Shown here: positions 16,925-25,331 of the stretch, piece by piece | How the letters are laid out: each line of letters begins with the position of its first letter | Numbering within the stretch: position 1 is the first letter of the stretch | NCBI GenBank assembly: GCA_930979925.1 | Contig: CAKNIB010000005.1 | Location: forward strand, 19,091 to 83,090 | Direction: 5' to 3' | Source of the DNA: an uncultured Clostridia bacterium | GTDB taxonomy: Bacteria > Bacillota > Clostridia > Christensenellales > UBA1242 | DNA: 64,000 nt | Program-made: the position numbers and the translations under genes | Notes under the pieces: model-generated | What the model was told of the DNA's origin: nothing | What the model saw: the letters and a program-made list of their open reading frames with translations, nothing else | The model's database searches: none

Positions 16925-17602
16925 ATGAAATATCGTTGCAAAATATGCGGTTTTGTCTATGATGACGCAAAAGAAAAAGTACCTTTTGAAAAGCTCCCTG
17001 ACGACTGGGTTTGTCCTGTATGCAAGGCGCCAAAGTCTATGTTTGAGCCTGTAGAAGAGGCAAATGTAAATCCTAAAAATGTTAGAGAAGTAAAAGTGCA
17101 AAAGGCAACTTCAAAAGCGAAAAAATTAGAAACAAGTGATGATGATTTACATAAACTTAGCATTTCGGAGTTCTCTGCGCTCTGTTCTAACCTTGCAAGA
17201 GGCTGTGAGAAACAGTATAAGTTTGAAGAAATGGAACTATTTAATACTCTTGCAAAATATTTTGACCAAATCTCACCTGCAGAGGAGAGTGCAAGTGTAA
17301 AAGACTTATCAAAGCTAATTGATAATGACATAAATGTGGGTTTTAAGGATATAGATAAAAAAGCGCAAGCTGCTGGCGACCGAGGTGCCCTTCGAGTTAA
17401 AACTTGGAGTGAGAAGGTAACCAATATGCTGGCAAGCCTGCTCTCTCAATATGAAACTATGGGCGAGAAAATGTTTGACGGTGTGGACGTTTGGGTATGC
17501 TCTATCTGTGGTTTTGTCTATATTGGTGAAAAGCCACCTGAAATATGCCCTGTTTGCAAAGTTCCTAGTTGGAAGTTTGAAAAAATAGAAGGGAGGGCTT
17601 AA
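16925..17602 (+). CDS. Protein with N- and C-terminal rubredoxin domains
   Basis: 225 residues from ATG 16925, which has GAGGTG just upstream; the ATG at 16907 has no SD. Rubredoxin domain 1 (residues 3-45) has [12 protein letters not shown] and [11 protein letters not shown]-terminal half rubredoxin (about 190-222) has [13 protein letters not shown] and CPVCKVP. The middle about 110 residues are helical and resemble a rubrerythrin four-helix core, but the paired ExxH iron motifs are missing. It likely carries electrons, not a di-iron reaction. The stop lies 2 nt before the next gene, a ferredoxin-rubrerythrin fusion, so they form a peroxide/oxygen detoxification operon. Confidence 0.85.
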   Translation: MKYRCKICGFVYDDAKEKVPFEKLPDDWVCPVCKAPKSMFEPVEEANVNPKNVREVKVQKATSKAKKLETSDDDLHKLSISEFSALCSNLARGCEKQYKFEEMELFNTLAKYFDQISPAEESASVKDLSKLIDNDINVGFKDIDKKAQAAGDRGALRVKTWSEKVTNMLASLLSQYETMGEKMFDGVDVWVCSICGFVYIGEKPPEICPVCKVPSWKFEKIEGRA

Positions 17603-17604
17603 GT

Positions 17605-18798
17605 ATGACCAAATTTGTTGCTGTAAGAAATCTCAGGTTATGCACAAAAGATTGTCTATGTTTGTATGTTTGTCCTTATGGCGCAACTGATACAGAAAAT
17701 AGCGTCATTGATGTGACCAAATGTACTGGCTGTGGCGTGTGTGCTAAAGCGTGTCCAAGTAAGGCTATTTCAATGGTTCCGCTTGACCTGCCACCACAAC
17801 AAAAGAAAGAGGCAGAGGTCGTTGTAGCCTTAAATGGAGTTATAAAAAACAAGGCAAAAGCTGAAAAAATTGCAAAAAATCTTGCAAAAAACGCCAAAAG
17901 TGAAGGTCTTTACAAGCTTATGAAAGCTTTTGAGCGTTCGAGCAGGCTTATGGCTGAGGACCTTGTGAGAGAGGCTGGATATATGCTACCACAAAGCAAG
18001 AATACTCATAATTTTCTTGAGGGCATGATTGAAAAGCCACCAACTAGTGATTTTCCAAAAGAGGTTGCAGTAAAATTATTAAAAAAGTTGCAATGCAACG
18101 AAGAAAATAAAATAGAAGAAAAACAAATGATTAAGGAGGATAAAATGAAATACAAATGTAAAGTATGTGGAGCTGTTTTTGAGGTTAATGCTGGAGAAGA
18201 GCCAGTATGTCCTGTATGTGGCGCGAGAGGAGAGGCGCTTGAGCCTATCAAAGAAAAGCCTGCAAACAAATATGCAGGGACTGAGACTGAGAAAAACCTT
18301 ATGACTGCCTTTGCTGGTGAAAGTCAGGCAAGAAACAAGTATACATATTTTTCGTCTGTAGCAAAGAAAGAAGGTTACGAGCAGATAGCTGCCCTTTTCT
18401 TAAAAACAGCTGATAATGAAAAAGAACACGCTAAAATGTGGTTTAAAGAGTTAAACGGCATTGGCGACACTGCACAAAATCTTGAATCTGCTGCAGAAGG
18501 CGAGAACTACGAGTGGACTGATATGTACGCAGGTTTTGCAGAGACTGCTGAAAGAGAAGGCTTCCCAGAGCTTGCCGCTAAATTTAGACTTGTTGCGGCA
18601 GTTGAAAAACACCACGAAGAGAGATATCGTGCTCTTCTTCGCAATGTAGAGCTTTCTCAAGTATTTGAAAAGTCAGAGGTAAAAATTTGGGAGTGTCGAA
18701 ACTGCGGTCACATTGTAGTTGGCACAAAAGCACCTGACGTTTGCCCTACCTGCAATCACCCACAAAGCTTCTTTGAAGTACTTGCTGAAAATTACTAA
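17605..18798 (+). CDS. Ferredoxin-rubrerythrin fusion protein
   Basis: A protein of 397 residues. Residues 1-60 hold ferredoxin-like Cys clusters ([12 protein letters not shown] and [12 protein letters not shown]). Residues 61-180 are a helical linker region. From residue 181 a complete rubrerythrin follows: N-terminal zinc/rubredoxin-like knuckle ([18 protein letters not shown]), di-iron core with [18 protein letters not shown], and VEKHHEERY, and a C-terminal rubredoxin ([17 protein letters not shown]). Rubrerythrin reduces peroxide in anaerobes. AAGGAGG stands 7 nt before Met181, so stand-alone rubrerythrin (217 residues, from 18145) is probably also made. Order with the upstream rubredoxin gene suggests electron transfer to the di-iron site. 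Confidence 0.9.
   Translation: MTKFVAVRNLRLCTKDCLCLYVCPYGATDTENSVIDVTKCTGCGVCAKACPSKAISMVPLDLPPQQKKEAEVVVALNGVIKNKAKAEKIAKNLAKNAKSEGLYKLMKAFERSSRLMAEDLVREAGYMLPQSKNTHNFLEGMIEKPPTSDFPKEVAVKLLKKLQCNEENKIEEKQMIKEDKMKYKCKVCGAVFEVNAGEEPVCPVCGARGEALEPIKEKPANKYAGTETEKNLMTAFAGESQARNKYTYFSSVAKKEGYEQIAALFLKTADNEKEHAKMWFKELNGIGDTAQNLESAAEGENYEWTDMYAGFAETAEREGFPELAAKFRLVAAVEKHHEERYRALLRNVELSQVFEKSEVKIWECRNCGHIVVGTKAPDVCPTCNHPQSFFEVLAENY
18133..18147 (+). promoter_or_regulatory. Internal ribosome binding site before rubrerythrin
   Basis: TTAAGGAGGATAAAATG lies inside the fusion ORF and in frame. This is as strong an SD as any in the window and should start a separate rubrerythrin at 18145. Confidence 0.8.
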
Positions 18799-18819
18799 AA
18801 TTTATTGAAAAATAAACAA

Positions 18820-18864
18820 AAAATGCACCCTATTAAAGTTTTTTCTCACTTTGGGGTGCATTTT
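18820..18864 (+). terminator. Terminator after the rubrerythrin operon
   Basis: Stem AAAATGCACCC / GGGTGCATTTT with a large partly paired loop (AAAG/CTTT). T residues on both sides make it bidirectional. Confidence 0.85.
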
Positions 18865-18903
18865 ATAATTAGTATATTTTTAATATTGTTGTTACTATTT
18901 ACA

Positions 18904-19350
18904 TTATAGTCTTAGCTCAAAGCGTTTCATTTTGTTGCCAGCTTGATTCGTTTCTATTTTGGCTAAGTAAAACCCGAGTTTTTCGTGCAGTTTTGCACTT
19001 GCCTCATTATCATACGCACAAGAGGATTTTATCATTGTAATCCCTAGTTTTTTCACCTCTTCTTTTGCAAGGTTGAATGCCTCTGACCCATAGCCCTTAT
19101 TTCTATACTGCTCTAAAATTGCAATGCCAAAGCCAGCCACTCCCTTCTCTTTTTCGCTAATACTGATTATCCCAATAGGATTATTATCAAGCATAATACA
19201 TCTAGCAAACCTAATTTTGTCACCACTTGGATTTATCCACTCGTCTAATGTGGAGGCAATAAACTCTCTTGTCTCCTCTTTAAAATAATATGAAAAATTC
19301 TTAACAATAAAATCTAAATCATCTTTTTCAAATTTTCGCAACAAAATCAT
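18904..19350 (-). CDS. GNAT family N-acetyltransferase
   Basis: A protein of 148 residues. The acetyl-CoA binding motif is LEQYRNKGYGSEAFNLA (Q/RxxGxG/A type). The strands GIISISEKEKGVAGFGIAIL before it and a C-terminal NEASAKLHEKLGFYL segment (the usual late GNAT motif) complete a single-domain GNAT. The acetyl acceptor is unknown. The ATG sits 6 nt after a TGATAACAT extended -10 with a consensus -35 and no SD, so a leaderless mRNA is predicted. Confidence 0.87.
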   Translation of the reverse strand: MILLRKFEKDDLDFIVKNFSYYFKEETREFIASTLDEWINPSGDKIRFARCIMLDNNPIGIISISEKEKGVAGFGIAILEQYRNKGYGSEAFNLAKEEVKKLGITMIKSSCAYDNEASAKLHEKLGFYLAKIETNQAGNKMKRFELRL

Positions 19351-19356
19351 ATAAAA

Positions 19357-19385
19357 ATGTTATCAAAATAATTATATTTTGTCAA
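19357..19385 (-). promoter_or_regulatory. Promoter of the second GNAT gene (predicted leaderless)
   Basis: Minus strand TTGACA, 17 nt ending in TGA, TAACAT, then 6 nt to ATG 19350. Confidence 0.78.
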
Positions 19386-19487
19386 TTATTTCACTCCTTT
19401 ATAATCGACCACATTTCTGCGTTGTATAGACTGTCATCATTAATACAATGCTGGGGCGACAGCTTTTTGAGGGAGCTTAGCTATACC

Positions 19488-19609
19488 TAAATGACCGAAA
19501 AAGCGTCGCATAAATAAAACTTGGATACAACAAAACCAAGCAAGTCTAGGCTCGAAAGCGCTCTCAAGAGTGAGTTTAGTAAGAGCTAAATGACTGAAAA
19601 AGCGTCGCA
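19488..19609. repeat. Direct repeat of 23 bp in the asnS downstream region
   Basis: TAAATGACCGAAAAAGCGTC at 19488 recurs with one mismatch at 19587, a 99-bp period. The second copy ends inside the asnS terminator stem, so the repeat may reflect a duplicated terminator segment. The 250 bp between the GNAT and asnS genes hold no other gene. Confidence 0.7.
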
Positions 19610-19634
19610 CAGTAAACGAAGTAGCACGACGCTT
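19599..19634 (-). terminator. Terminator of asnS
   Basis: On the minus strand AAGCGTCGTG..TGCGACGCTT forms a stem followed by TTTTTC, about 10 nt after the asnS stop. Confidence 0.75.
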
Positions 19635-19644
19635 ATATGCAGTT

Positions 19645-21024
19645 CTAAAATTCGCAGTTGTTTGGAGTACGCGGGAATAGTATCACATCTCGTATGTTGC
19701 TTATGCCTGTAATGTACATAAGAATACGCTCAAAGCCAAGACCAAAACCACTATGCTCGACTGAGCCAAACTTGCGAAGGTTCATATACCACCAGTAGTC
19801 TTCCTCTTTTAAGTTCTTTTCCTTCATGATTTTGAGGAGTTTGTTGTAATCGGTCTCTCTTTCGCTTCCGCCAGTAACCTCACCTATGCCAGGGAAGAGT
19901 AGGTCACAACCACGAACGGTCTTTCCATCCTCATTAATCTTCATATAGAAGGCTTTAATCTCCTTTGGATAGTCGGTAACAAAAAGTGGTTTCTTGTAAA
20001 CTTGTTCAGCAAGATATCTTTCATGCTCTGTTTGGATATCACACCCCCAGCTGACAGGATACACAAAGTTTTTGTTGTTCTTTTCTAGTATTTCTATTGC
20101 CTCAGTATAAGTAATATGAGCAAAGTCGTTATTGATAACATTGTGTAATCTATCTAAAAGTGATGTATCAACAAACTTAGAGAAGAAAGCCATTTCATCT
20201 GGGCATTTTTCCATAATTCCCTTGATAATGTATTTCATCATCTCTTCTTCAAGGTCCATAAGCTCGTCGAGGTTCATAAAGGCAACCTCTGGCTCTATAT
20301 GCCAAAACTCGTTTAAGTGACGGGTTGTATTGCTGTTCTCTGCTCTAAAAGTTGGCCCAAAGGTATAAATCTTGCCAAAAGCAAAGGCGCAAGCCTCGCC
20401 CTCAAGTTGACCTGTTGGAGTGAGATAGGTCTTCTTTCCAAAGAGCTCGTCAGCTGGGTCAAACTTACCCTCTTTGTCATAGATGTCCTGAGTGGTTACT
20501 CTGAAAAGCTCGCTACCACCCTCGCAGTCTGACGAGGTTATGATAGGTGTTTGCACATAGACAAAGCCCTTTTCATTGAAAAACTTATGGAGAAGGAAGG
20601 CAAGTTCGCTTCTTACTCTAAAAACTGCATTAAAAAGGTTAGTTCTTGGGCGAAGATAGGCAATCTCACGCAAAAATTCTACAGTGTGACGTTTCTTCTG
20701 CAATGGATAGTCGCTATCAGTTGCGCACAAAACGGTTACCTCTTCTGCCTGCATCTCAAATGGCTGTTTGTTCTCTGGTGTAAGCACAATTTTACCTTTA
20801 CACATAATTGAAGAGCCTGTGTTTATTTTTTCTATTATCGAATAATTTTTAAGCTTATTTGTAAAAACTATTTGCATGGTGTTTAGGCAGGTTCCGTCAT
20901 GGAGATCAAGGAAGCCAAAACTGCCGTTTCCTCTTGCGCTTCTAACCCAGCCAGCAACTGTTATCTCTTGTCCGTCAAATTCTTTTGGTGATGTATATAT
21001 GGTTTTTATATCAACTTTTTTCAT
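19645..21024 (-). CDS. asnS: Asparaginyl-tRNA synthetase
   Basis: A class II synthetase of 459 residues that charges tRNA-Asn. The N-terminal OB fold starts with VAGWVRSARGNGSFGFLDL. Class II motif 2 is visible as TFRAENSNTTRHLNEFWHIE, whose AENSNTxRH pattern separates AsnRS from AspRS. Motif 3 is GFGLGFERILMYITG. Length is normal. SD AAGGAG is at the expected distance. It lies beside aspS on the same strand, with about 200 bp of very AT-rich DNA between them. Confidence 0.96.
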   Translation of the reverse strand: MKKVDIKTIYTSPKEFDGQEITVAGWVRSARGNGSFGFLDLHDGTCLNTMQIVFTNKLKNYSIIEKINTGSSIMCKGKIVLTPENKQPFEMQAEEVTVLCATDSDYPLQKKRHTVEFLREIAYLRPRTNLFNAVFRVRSELAFLLHKFFNEKGFVYVQTPIITSSDCEGGSELFRVTTQDIYDKEGKFDPADELFGKKTYLTPTGQLEGEACAFAFGKIYTFGPTFRAENSNTTRHLNEFWHIEPEVAFMNLDELMDLEEEMMKYIIKGIMEKCPDEMAFFSKFVDTSLLDRLHNVINNDFAHITYTEAIEILEKNNKNFVYPVSWGCDIQTEHERYLAEQVYKKPLFVTDYPKEIKAFYMKINEDGKTVRGCDLLFPGIGEVTGGSERETDYNKLLKIMKEKNLKEEDYWWYMNLRKFGSVEHSGFGLGFERILMYITGISNIRDVILFPRTPNNCEF

Positions 21025-21071
21025 AATTTTTGCTCCTTTTTAGCAGTTTTTAGTAATTTTTAAATTATTTT

Positions 21072-21119
21072 AATTAATTTTTTAATTAATTTTTTAATTA
21101 ATTTTTTAATTAATTTTTT
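21072..21119. repeat. AT-only tandem repeat, four units of 12 bp
   Basis: Four exact copies of AATTAATTTTTT between aspS and asnS. The surrounding 160 bp are almost pure A and T and hold no gene. It may act as a curved or upstream promoter element for asnS. Confidence 0.85.
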
Positions 21120-21227
21120 ATTTTTATTTTTTTACTTATATTAATTTAATTTTTCAATTTTTTTAATTTAATTTTTTTATTTTTAATTTTGTTTTTTAAA
21201 TATTTTTTTTACTATTTTGATAAATAA

Positions 21228-22979
21228 TTAATCTTTTTTATCATTTTTAATTAATTGCAACCCTAGGTCTTTTAAAGTCTCGTCTGAGATGGTACTTGGA
21301 GTATTCATAAGAAGGTCGCGTCCGTTTTTGTTGAGTGGGAAGGCGATAACTTCACGGATTAGGTCATAGCCGAGTATCTGCATTAGCATTCTATCAAAAC
21401 CGATTGCACCGCCAGCGTGTGGTGGAGCGCCATATGAGAAAGCATTGAAGAGGGCTGAGAATTTGTTTTCAACCACGCTCTTATCATAGCCTACAATCTC
21501 AAAGGCTTTGACCATAGTCTCTTGGTCATGATTTCGCACGCCACCTGAGAGCATTTCATAGCCGTTGCATACAAGGTCATATTGATAGGCAACGATTGAG
21601 AGTGGGTCCTTGTGAAGAAGGCTATCAAGTCCGCCCTGTGGCATTGAGAATGGATTGTGTGAGAAATCAAGTTTGCCTGTTTCTTCATTTATCTCATAGA
21701 ATGGAAAATCTACTATCCAGCAGAAGATAACCTTATTTTCGTCGATTAGGTTGAGCTCTTGACCTAGTTTTATACGAAGGAAATTTGCAAGTTTGATTGC
21801 CATTGTTTTTTGGTCAGCTATCATAAACACGCTATCGCCAGCTGAAAGAGACATCTCCTTTATAAGGTTTGCCTTTTCGTCAGCTTTTAAAAACTTAGCG
21901 ATTGAGCCGGTGAGCTCTTGACCGTCAAATTTGAGCCACGCTACGCCCTTGCCTTCGTATGAAACGATGTAAGTTGAAAGCTCGTCATAGAACCTTCTTG
22001 GCTTGTCGGCACACTGAGCTTTGATTGCCTTTACACATTTTCCTTTGAAAGCGTTAAACTCGGTGTTAGCAAAGACGTCAGTTAGGTCATGTACGATTAG
22101 CGGATTACGAAGGTCGGGCTTATCCGAACAATACTTTTCAATGGCCTCTTTGTATGGAATGTGCACAAAAGGTGCCTCTGATATTTGGTAATTTGTAAAA
22201 TTGGTGTAAATGCCGGTAACGAGGTCCTCGCAGACCTCAAATATATCCTCTTGAGTTGCAAAGCTCATTTCAAAGTCAATTTGATAAAACTCGCCAGGGG
22301 TACGGTCGGCACGAGCAGCCTCATTTCTAAAACATGGGGCAATTTGAAAGTATTTTTCATAGCCACTTACCATTAAAAGCTGTTTAAATTGTTGTGGCGC
22401 CTGTGGTAGTGCATAAAATTCACCTTTGTTAAAGAAAGTTGGTACAATAAAGTCACGTGCACCCTCTGGTGAGCTGGAGGCAAGTATAGGTGTTTGAACT
22501 TCTACAAAACCATTGTCGTGCATTTTGTTTCTAATATAGTGCAAAATCTCGCTACGCTTTTTTAGTACCTCGTGAGTTTGAGGGTTTCTTAAGTCAAGGT
22601 AACGGTATTTAAAACGGAGTTCCTCTTTGGTGTTTGGTGCGTCATTAATCTCAAAAGGGAGTACTGGATTGCATTTGCCAAGAACTTGAAGGCTTGACAC
22701 ATTGATTTCAATATCGCCAGTCTCCATTTTAGGATTTTTGGAAGAACGCTCAACAACCTCACCTTCTACCCTTACAACTGTCTCTTTACAAATGCCATCG
22801 AGCATTTTTTCATCGTGTACGACAATTTGGGTAATGCCATAGTTATCTCTGACAGTACAAAAAACAATTCCGCCAAGTTTTCTAAGCTGTGCCAGCCAGC
22901 CAGATATAACCACCTTTTTGCCAACATCGGCAAGTCTGAGCTCTCCACAAGAATGAGTGTGATAATAATTAGTTTTCAT
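21228..22979 (-). CDS. aspS: Aspartyl-tRNA synthetase
   Basis: A class II synthetase of 583 residues. It has an OB fold (VVISGWLAQLRKLGGIVFCT), motif 2 around CFRNEAARADRTPGEF followed by YQIDFEMSF, a GAD insert (residues about 290-410) that marks the bacterial type, and motif 3 GGAIGFDRMLM. It attaches Asp to tRNA-Asp. The RADRTPGEFYQ form of motif 2, with extra residues, recalls alphaproteobacterial AspRS more than Bacillus AspRS, which hints at lineage or transfer (weak inference). SD GGAGAG is present, with a -10 TATAAT upstream. Confidence 0.95.
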   Translation of the reverse strand: MKTNYYHTHSCGELRLADVGKKVVISGWLAQLRKLGGIVFCTVRDNYGITQIVVHDEKMLDGICKETVVRVEGEVVERSSKNPKMETGDIEINVSSLQVLGKCNPVLPFEINDAPNTKEELRFKYRYLDLRNPQTHEVLKKRSEILHYIRNKMHDNGFVEVQTPILASSSPEGARDFIVPTFFNKGEFYALPQAPQQFKQLLMVSGYEKYFQIAPCFRNEAARADRTPGEFYQIDFEMSFATQEDIFEVCEDLVTGIYTNFTNYQISEAPFVHIPYKEAIEKYCSDKPDLRNPLIVHDLTDVFANTEFNAFKGKCVKAIKAQCADKPRRFYDELSTYIVSYEGKGVAWLKFDGQELTGSIAKFLKADEKANLIKEMSLSAGDSVFMIADQKTMAIKLANFLRIKLGQELNLIDENKVIFCWIVDFPFYEINEETGKLDFSHNPFSMPQGGLDSLLHKDPLSIVAYQYDLVCNGYEMLSGGVRNHDQETMVKAFEIVGYDKSVVENKFSALFNAFSYGAPPHAGGAIGFDRMLMQILGYDLIREVIAFPLNKNGRDLLMNTPSTISDETLKDLGLQLIKNDKKD

Positions 22980-23082
22980 AAAATCTCTCCATTAATAGAC
23001 AAATTATATCACAAAACCGCCTGCTTTACAAGAAAATTGAAAAGATTAAAAAGATTTTATCTAAGCTTTTATAAAACGAAAA

Positions 23083-23112
23083 AACCTAACGCGGTTTTCG
23101 TGTTAGGGTTTA
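23083..23112. terminator. Hairpin between aspS and the LRR remnant
   Basis: AACCTAAC / GTTAGGGTT imperfect stem with flanking A and T runs. It can end transcripts from the LRR remnant side. Confidence 0.5.
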
Positions 23113-23152
23113 GTTGTGGTGTTTTCATAATAAGATTTTGGTTAGGCATGGT

Positions 23153-23398
23153 TTAGGAGCGGGTCCAGGTAGTATACCAACTATAAGTAAATGTTAAATA
23201 TTCTGCCGCAGTTTGTGGGTCTTCCAAATCGCTTGCAAGTAAAGATGTCTGTCCTTCGATATCACTTTCTACAGTCCAACCATTTGGGTTCTCAAACGTA
23301 GCTGAGGTTAAACTGCTACAATTTTCGAAAGCAGAATTGCCTATAGTAGTTACACTAGCTGGAATTGTGATTGAGGTTACACTACTACAATAAGAGAA
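23153..23398 (-). pseudogene. C-terminal fragment of a BspA-type leucine-rich repeat protein
   Basis: About 82 residues remain: SVTSITIPASVTTIGNSAFE is a full LRR_5 unit, then SSLTSATFENPNGW and a YSWYTTWTRS ending typical of secreted BspA-like surface proteins. The coding frame continues upstream only into cloverleaf copy 2, whose reverse strand supplies the first 18 residues of the track ORF. The signal peptide and most repeats are missing. The gene was therefore cut or replaced at the element boundary. Expression is unlikely. Confidence 0.75.
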
Positions 23399-23399
23399 G

Positions 23400-23515
23400 G
23401 AGGCTTGCCGATTGTCAACTTTTTGATAAAAGTTGACAATAAAATGTTGTGACAATCAAAGATTGTTACAACATAGAAGAGACCGAAAAACTTTTCGGTC
23501 TCTTCTGCAAGCCTC
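23400..23515. repeat. Cloverleaf repeat, copy 2 (four-way junction)
   Basis: Outer stem GAGGCTTGC/GCAAGCCTC (23400-23408 with 23507-23515). H1 is 23411-23423/23428-23440 (13 bp). H2 is 23444-23457/23461-23474 (14 bp, one G-U). H3 is 23475-23489/23492-23506 (15 bp). H2 and H3 touch with no unpaired base. The left edge abuts the LRR fragment. Confidence 0.88.
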
Positions 23516-23550
23516 GTGGTGTGGTTGGTTGGGTTAAAACAAACACGGTA

Positions 23551-23565
23551 TCTTCTGCAAGCCTC
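23551..23565. repeat. Relic of a cloverleaf right end
   Basis: TCTTCTGCAAGCCTC here is identical to the right end of copy 2 (23501-23515), 50 bp away. No other part of the element is present. Confidence 0.6.
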
Positions 23566-23665
23566 ATGGGTGGAGATAAAAACAAAGTGATGGGATTATA
23601 AATTATGGCTTGGTTATTAGTGAGCTTTATATTTATGTTATAAGTGGTGTTTTTATGAGATTAAA

Positions 23666-23780
23666 GCAACTCTTGGCTAGCTTTCTTTTTTCAAAAAAGA
23701 AAGCTAGCATTTTGTGGCAAACTTATGTTTGGCACAAAATAAAAGAGCCTAAAAAGTTTTTTGGCTCTTTCAAGAGTTGC
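23666..23780. repeat. Cloverleaf repeat, copy 3 (four-way junction)
   Basis: Outer stem GCAACTCTTG/CAAGAGTTGC (23666-23675 with 23771-23780). H1 is 23676-23691/23693-23708 (16 bp, perfect). H2 is 23709-23722/23727-23740 (one G-G mismatch). H3 is 23742-23755/23757-23770 (one T-T mismatch). It ends 7 nt before the stop of the beta-lactamase-fold gene. Confidence 0.88.
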
Positions 23781-23787
23781 AAACTTT

Positions 23788-24912
23788 TTATCCCGGCCAG
23801 GTGCGGTGGGCTTGAAACCAGTCGGTGTCTTTAAGTTTTAGGTCATTATTGCTAAACTCAAGTTTTACAGTGCTACCTGATACTGAGAAAATTATATTAC
23901 CATTCATTGACTTAACCGTACCTAAATTACTAAAGTCACTCTTATCAACATAGTTATCAACCATGCTAGTCACATAGATTTTGTCGGTATATGGTGCAAC
24001 ATTATTGATAAACTCTTGAGTTGGAAACTGATTTTCGTCGGTATCAGTATATTCGCTGGTACCTGCACAACAGCATACGATAACATACTCTGGGCTTATT
24101 GCCTCCATAAGTTCTGGGCAACTTGAAGTTTTCGAACCGTGATGTCCTGCCTTATAAAGCACACAGTGTGGAAGTCCACCATGATTTTCCTCATAATAGG
24201 TAACAAGGCGAGTTTCGCCTTTTTCTTCAAGGTCGCCAGTGAAAAGATAGTGATTGTCGCCCTGATTAATCATAAGGCAAACGGAGTAATTATTCTCCCC
24301 ACTTGAGTCGGTGTGGTCATAATAGTAGTTATAGAGAATTTCCATCTCGACATCGGCAGAGAGCTCAATAATACGGCTAGCTCCATTTTCATTATTATAG
24401 CACTCAAGAGCCGTCCAGTGGTTTGCACCCGCTTCAACCTCGGCATCACGAGCCAAAGTATACTTGCCAACAACAGTACGGTTTGACTCTACATTACCAT
24501 TTGTGAGTGGAAAGTCAATTATATTTTCTACCTTGTAGTAGTCAAAAATTCCTGTGCGGTCTGACTCGCTATAAAAAGCTGAGATATGGTCCTCATGCCC
24601 ATGGGTTGCAATAACATATTCAAGAGTATTATCAGTAACATACTGGTCAACATAGTCGATTATGGTTGAGGCAGAATTATTTCGAGAACCAGCGTCTATT
24701 AAAATGTCATTATCTCCGCACTGGATGAAAATACAATCGCCGGTGTACTTATTGCCAAGTTCTAAAAAGTGTATTGAGAGGTCGCCACTTACAAAGCGCT
24801 CGGTATGAGTTGGGTTTATAACATAGATATCGAGTGCAATGCCTGCTATAAAGCCTATGCCAACAACAATTAGAGCGAGAAGGACTGTGAAAATACCTTT
24901 AATTACCTTCAT
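23788..24912 (-). CDS. Membrane-anchored beta-lactamase-fold hydrolase (ComEC C-domain-like)
   Basis: A protein of 374 residues. One N-terminal membrane helix (residues 7-28) anchors an outside domain. The metal motif ATHGHEDHISAF is the HxHxDH signature. DNDILIDAGSRNNS, HYLFTGDLEEKGE and YKAGHHGSKTS are the further sites that match the C-terminal hydrolase domain of ComEC/Rec2. In stand-alone form these proteins may be nucleases acting on extracellular DNA. Its start overlaps the preceding Ig-like gene by 14 nt, so the two are translated together. The stop lies 8 nt from cloverleaf copy 3, which may act as the terminator. Confidence 0.87.
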   Translation of the reverse strand: MKVIKGIFTVLLALIVVGIGFIAGIALDIYVINPTHTERFVSGDLSIHFLELGNKYTGDCIFIQCGDNDILIDAGSRNNSASTIIDYVDQYVTDNTLEYVIATHGHEDHISAFYSESDRTGIFDYYKVENIIDFPLTNGNVESNRTVVGKYTLARDAEVEAGANHWTALECYNNENGASRIIELSADVEMEILYNYYYDHTDSSGENNYSVCLMINQGDNHYLFTGDLEEKGETRLVTYYEENHGGLPHCVLYKAGHHGSKTSSCPELMEAISPEYVIVCCCAGTSEYTDTDENQFPTQEFINNVAPYTDKIYVTSMVDNYVDKSDFSNLGTVKSMNGNIIFSVSGSTVKLEFSNNDLKLKDTDWFQAHRTWPG

Positions 24913-25309
24913 TTGTCACCTCGCTTGGAGCTTCAATAATTATGGTGCGGTAGCGCTCTATATTTAGATATCTAATATTATCTACAGTATATCTTATATA
25001 ATAGGTACCCTCTTTTTCATAGTCAACATTGGTTTCAACTTTAATCTCAGACGAAACATCTTTGCCAAAAGCGATAGCAATGGCGCCCTCGTCCTCGTAT
25101 CTTTCTCCTAGTGTTAATGTTATGGTTTTATCGCCAATAACCTCAAAAATATCATCCTTGGTTAGCACATATCTTGATGTAAAATAGCCAGCCACGCCTC
25201 CAATTATCAAAAGGATAATTAAAGAAAATAAACCTATTTTTGTCGATTTTTTGCTAGTTTTTGATGTTTTTTCTGTATTTTTTGACGATTTTTTCGTATT
25301 TTTTGTCAT
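24899..25309 (-). CDS. Single-pass membrane protein with one Ig-like (DUF5011-type) domain
   Basis: A protein of 136 residues. The first 25 are almost only Lys, Thr and Ser, followed by a membrane helix (IGLFSLIILLIIGGVAGYF). The outside domain (residues about 60-135) has GERYEDEGAIAIAFGKDVSS and EKEGTYYIRYTV, the hallmark pattern of DUF5011/HYR-like bacterial Ig domains, usually found at the end of surface proteins. Overlap with the downstream hydrolase suggests they work together at the cell surface. The Lys/Ser-rich tail resembles that of the 7198-7542 protein. SD is AGGAG. Confidence 0.78.
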   Translation of the reverse strand: MTKNTKKSSKNTEKTSKTSKKSTKIGLFSLIILLIIGGVAGYFTSRYVLTKDDIFEVIGDKTITLTLGERYEDEGAIAIAFGKDVSSEIKVETNVDYEKEGTYYIRYTVDNIRYLNIERYRTIIIEAPSEVTNEGN

Positions 25310-25331
25310 TTTTTCTCCTATTTAAAAAATT

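Noticed and set aside
19511-19560. Fifth cloverleaf copy
   Set aside because: GCAAGTCT and one short hairpin are present, but the other hairpins and the left arm cannot be found.
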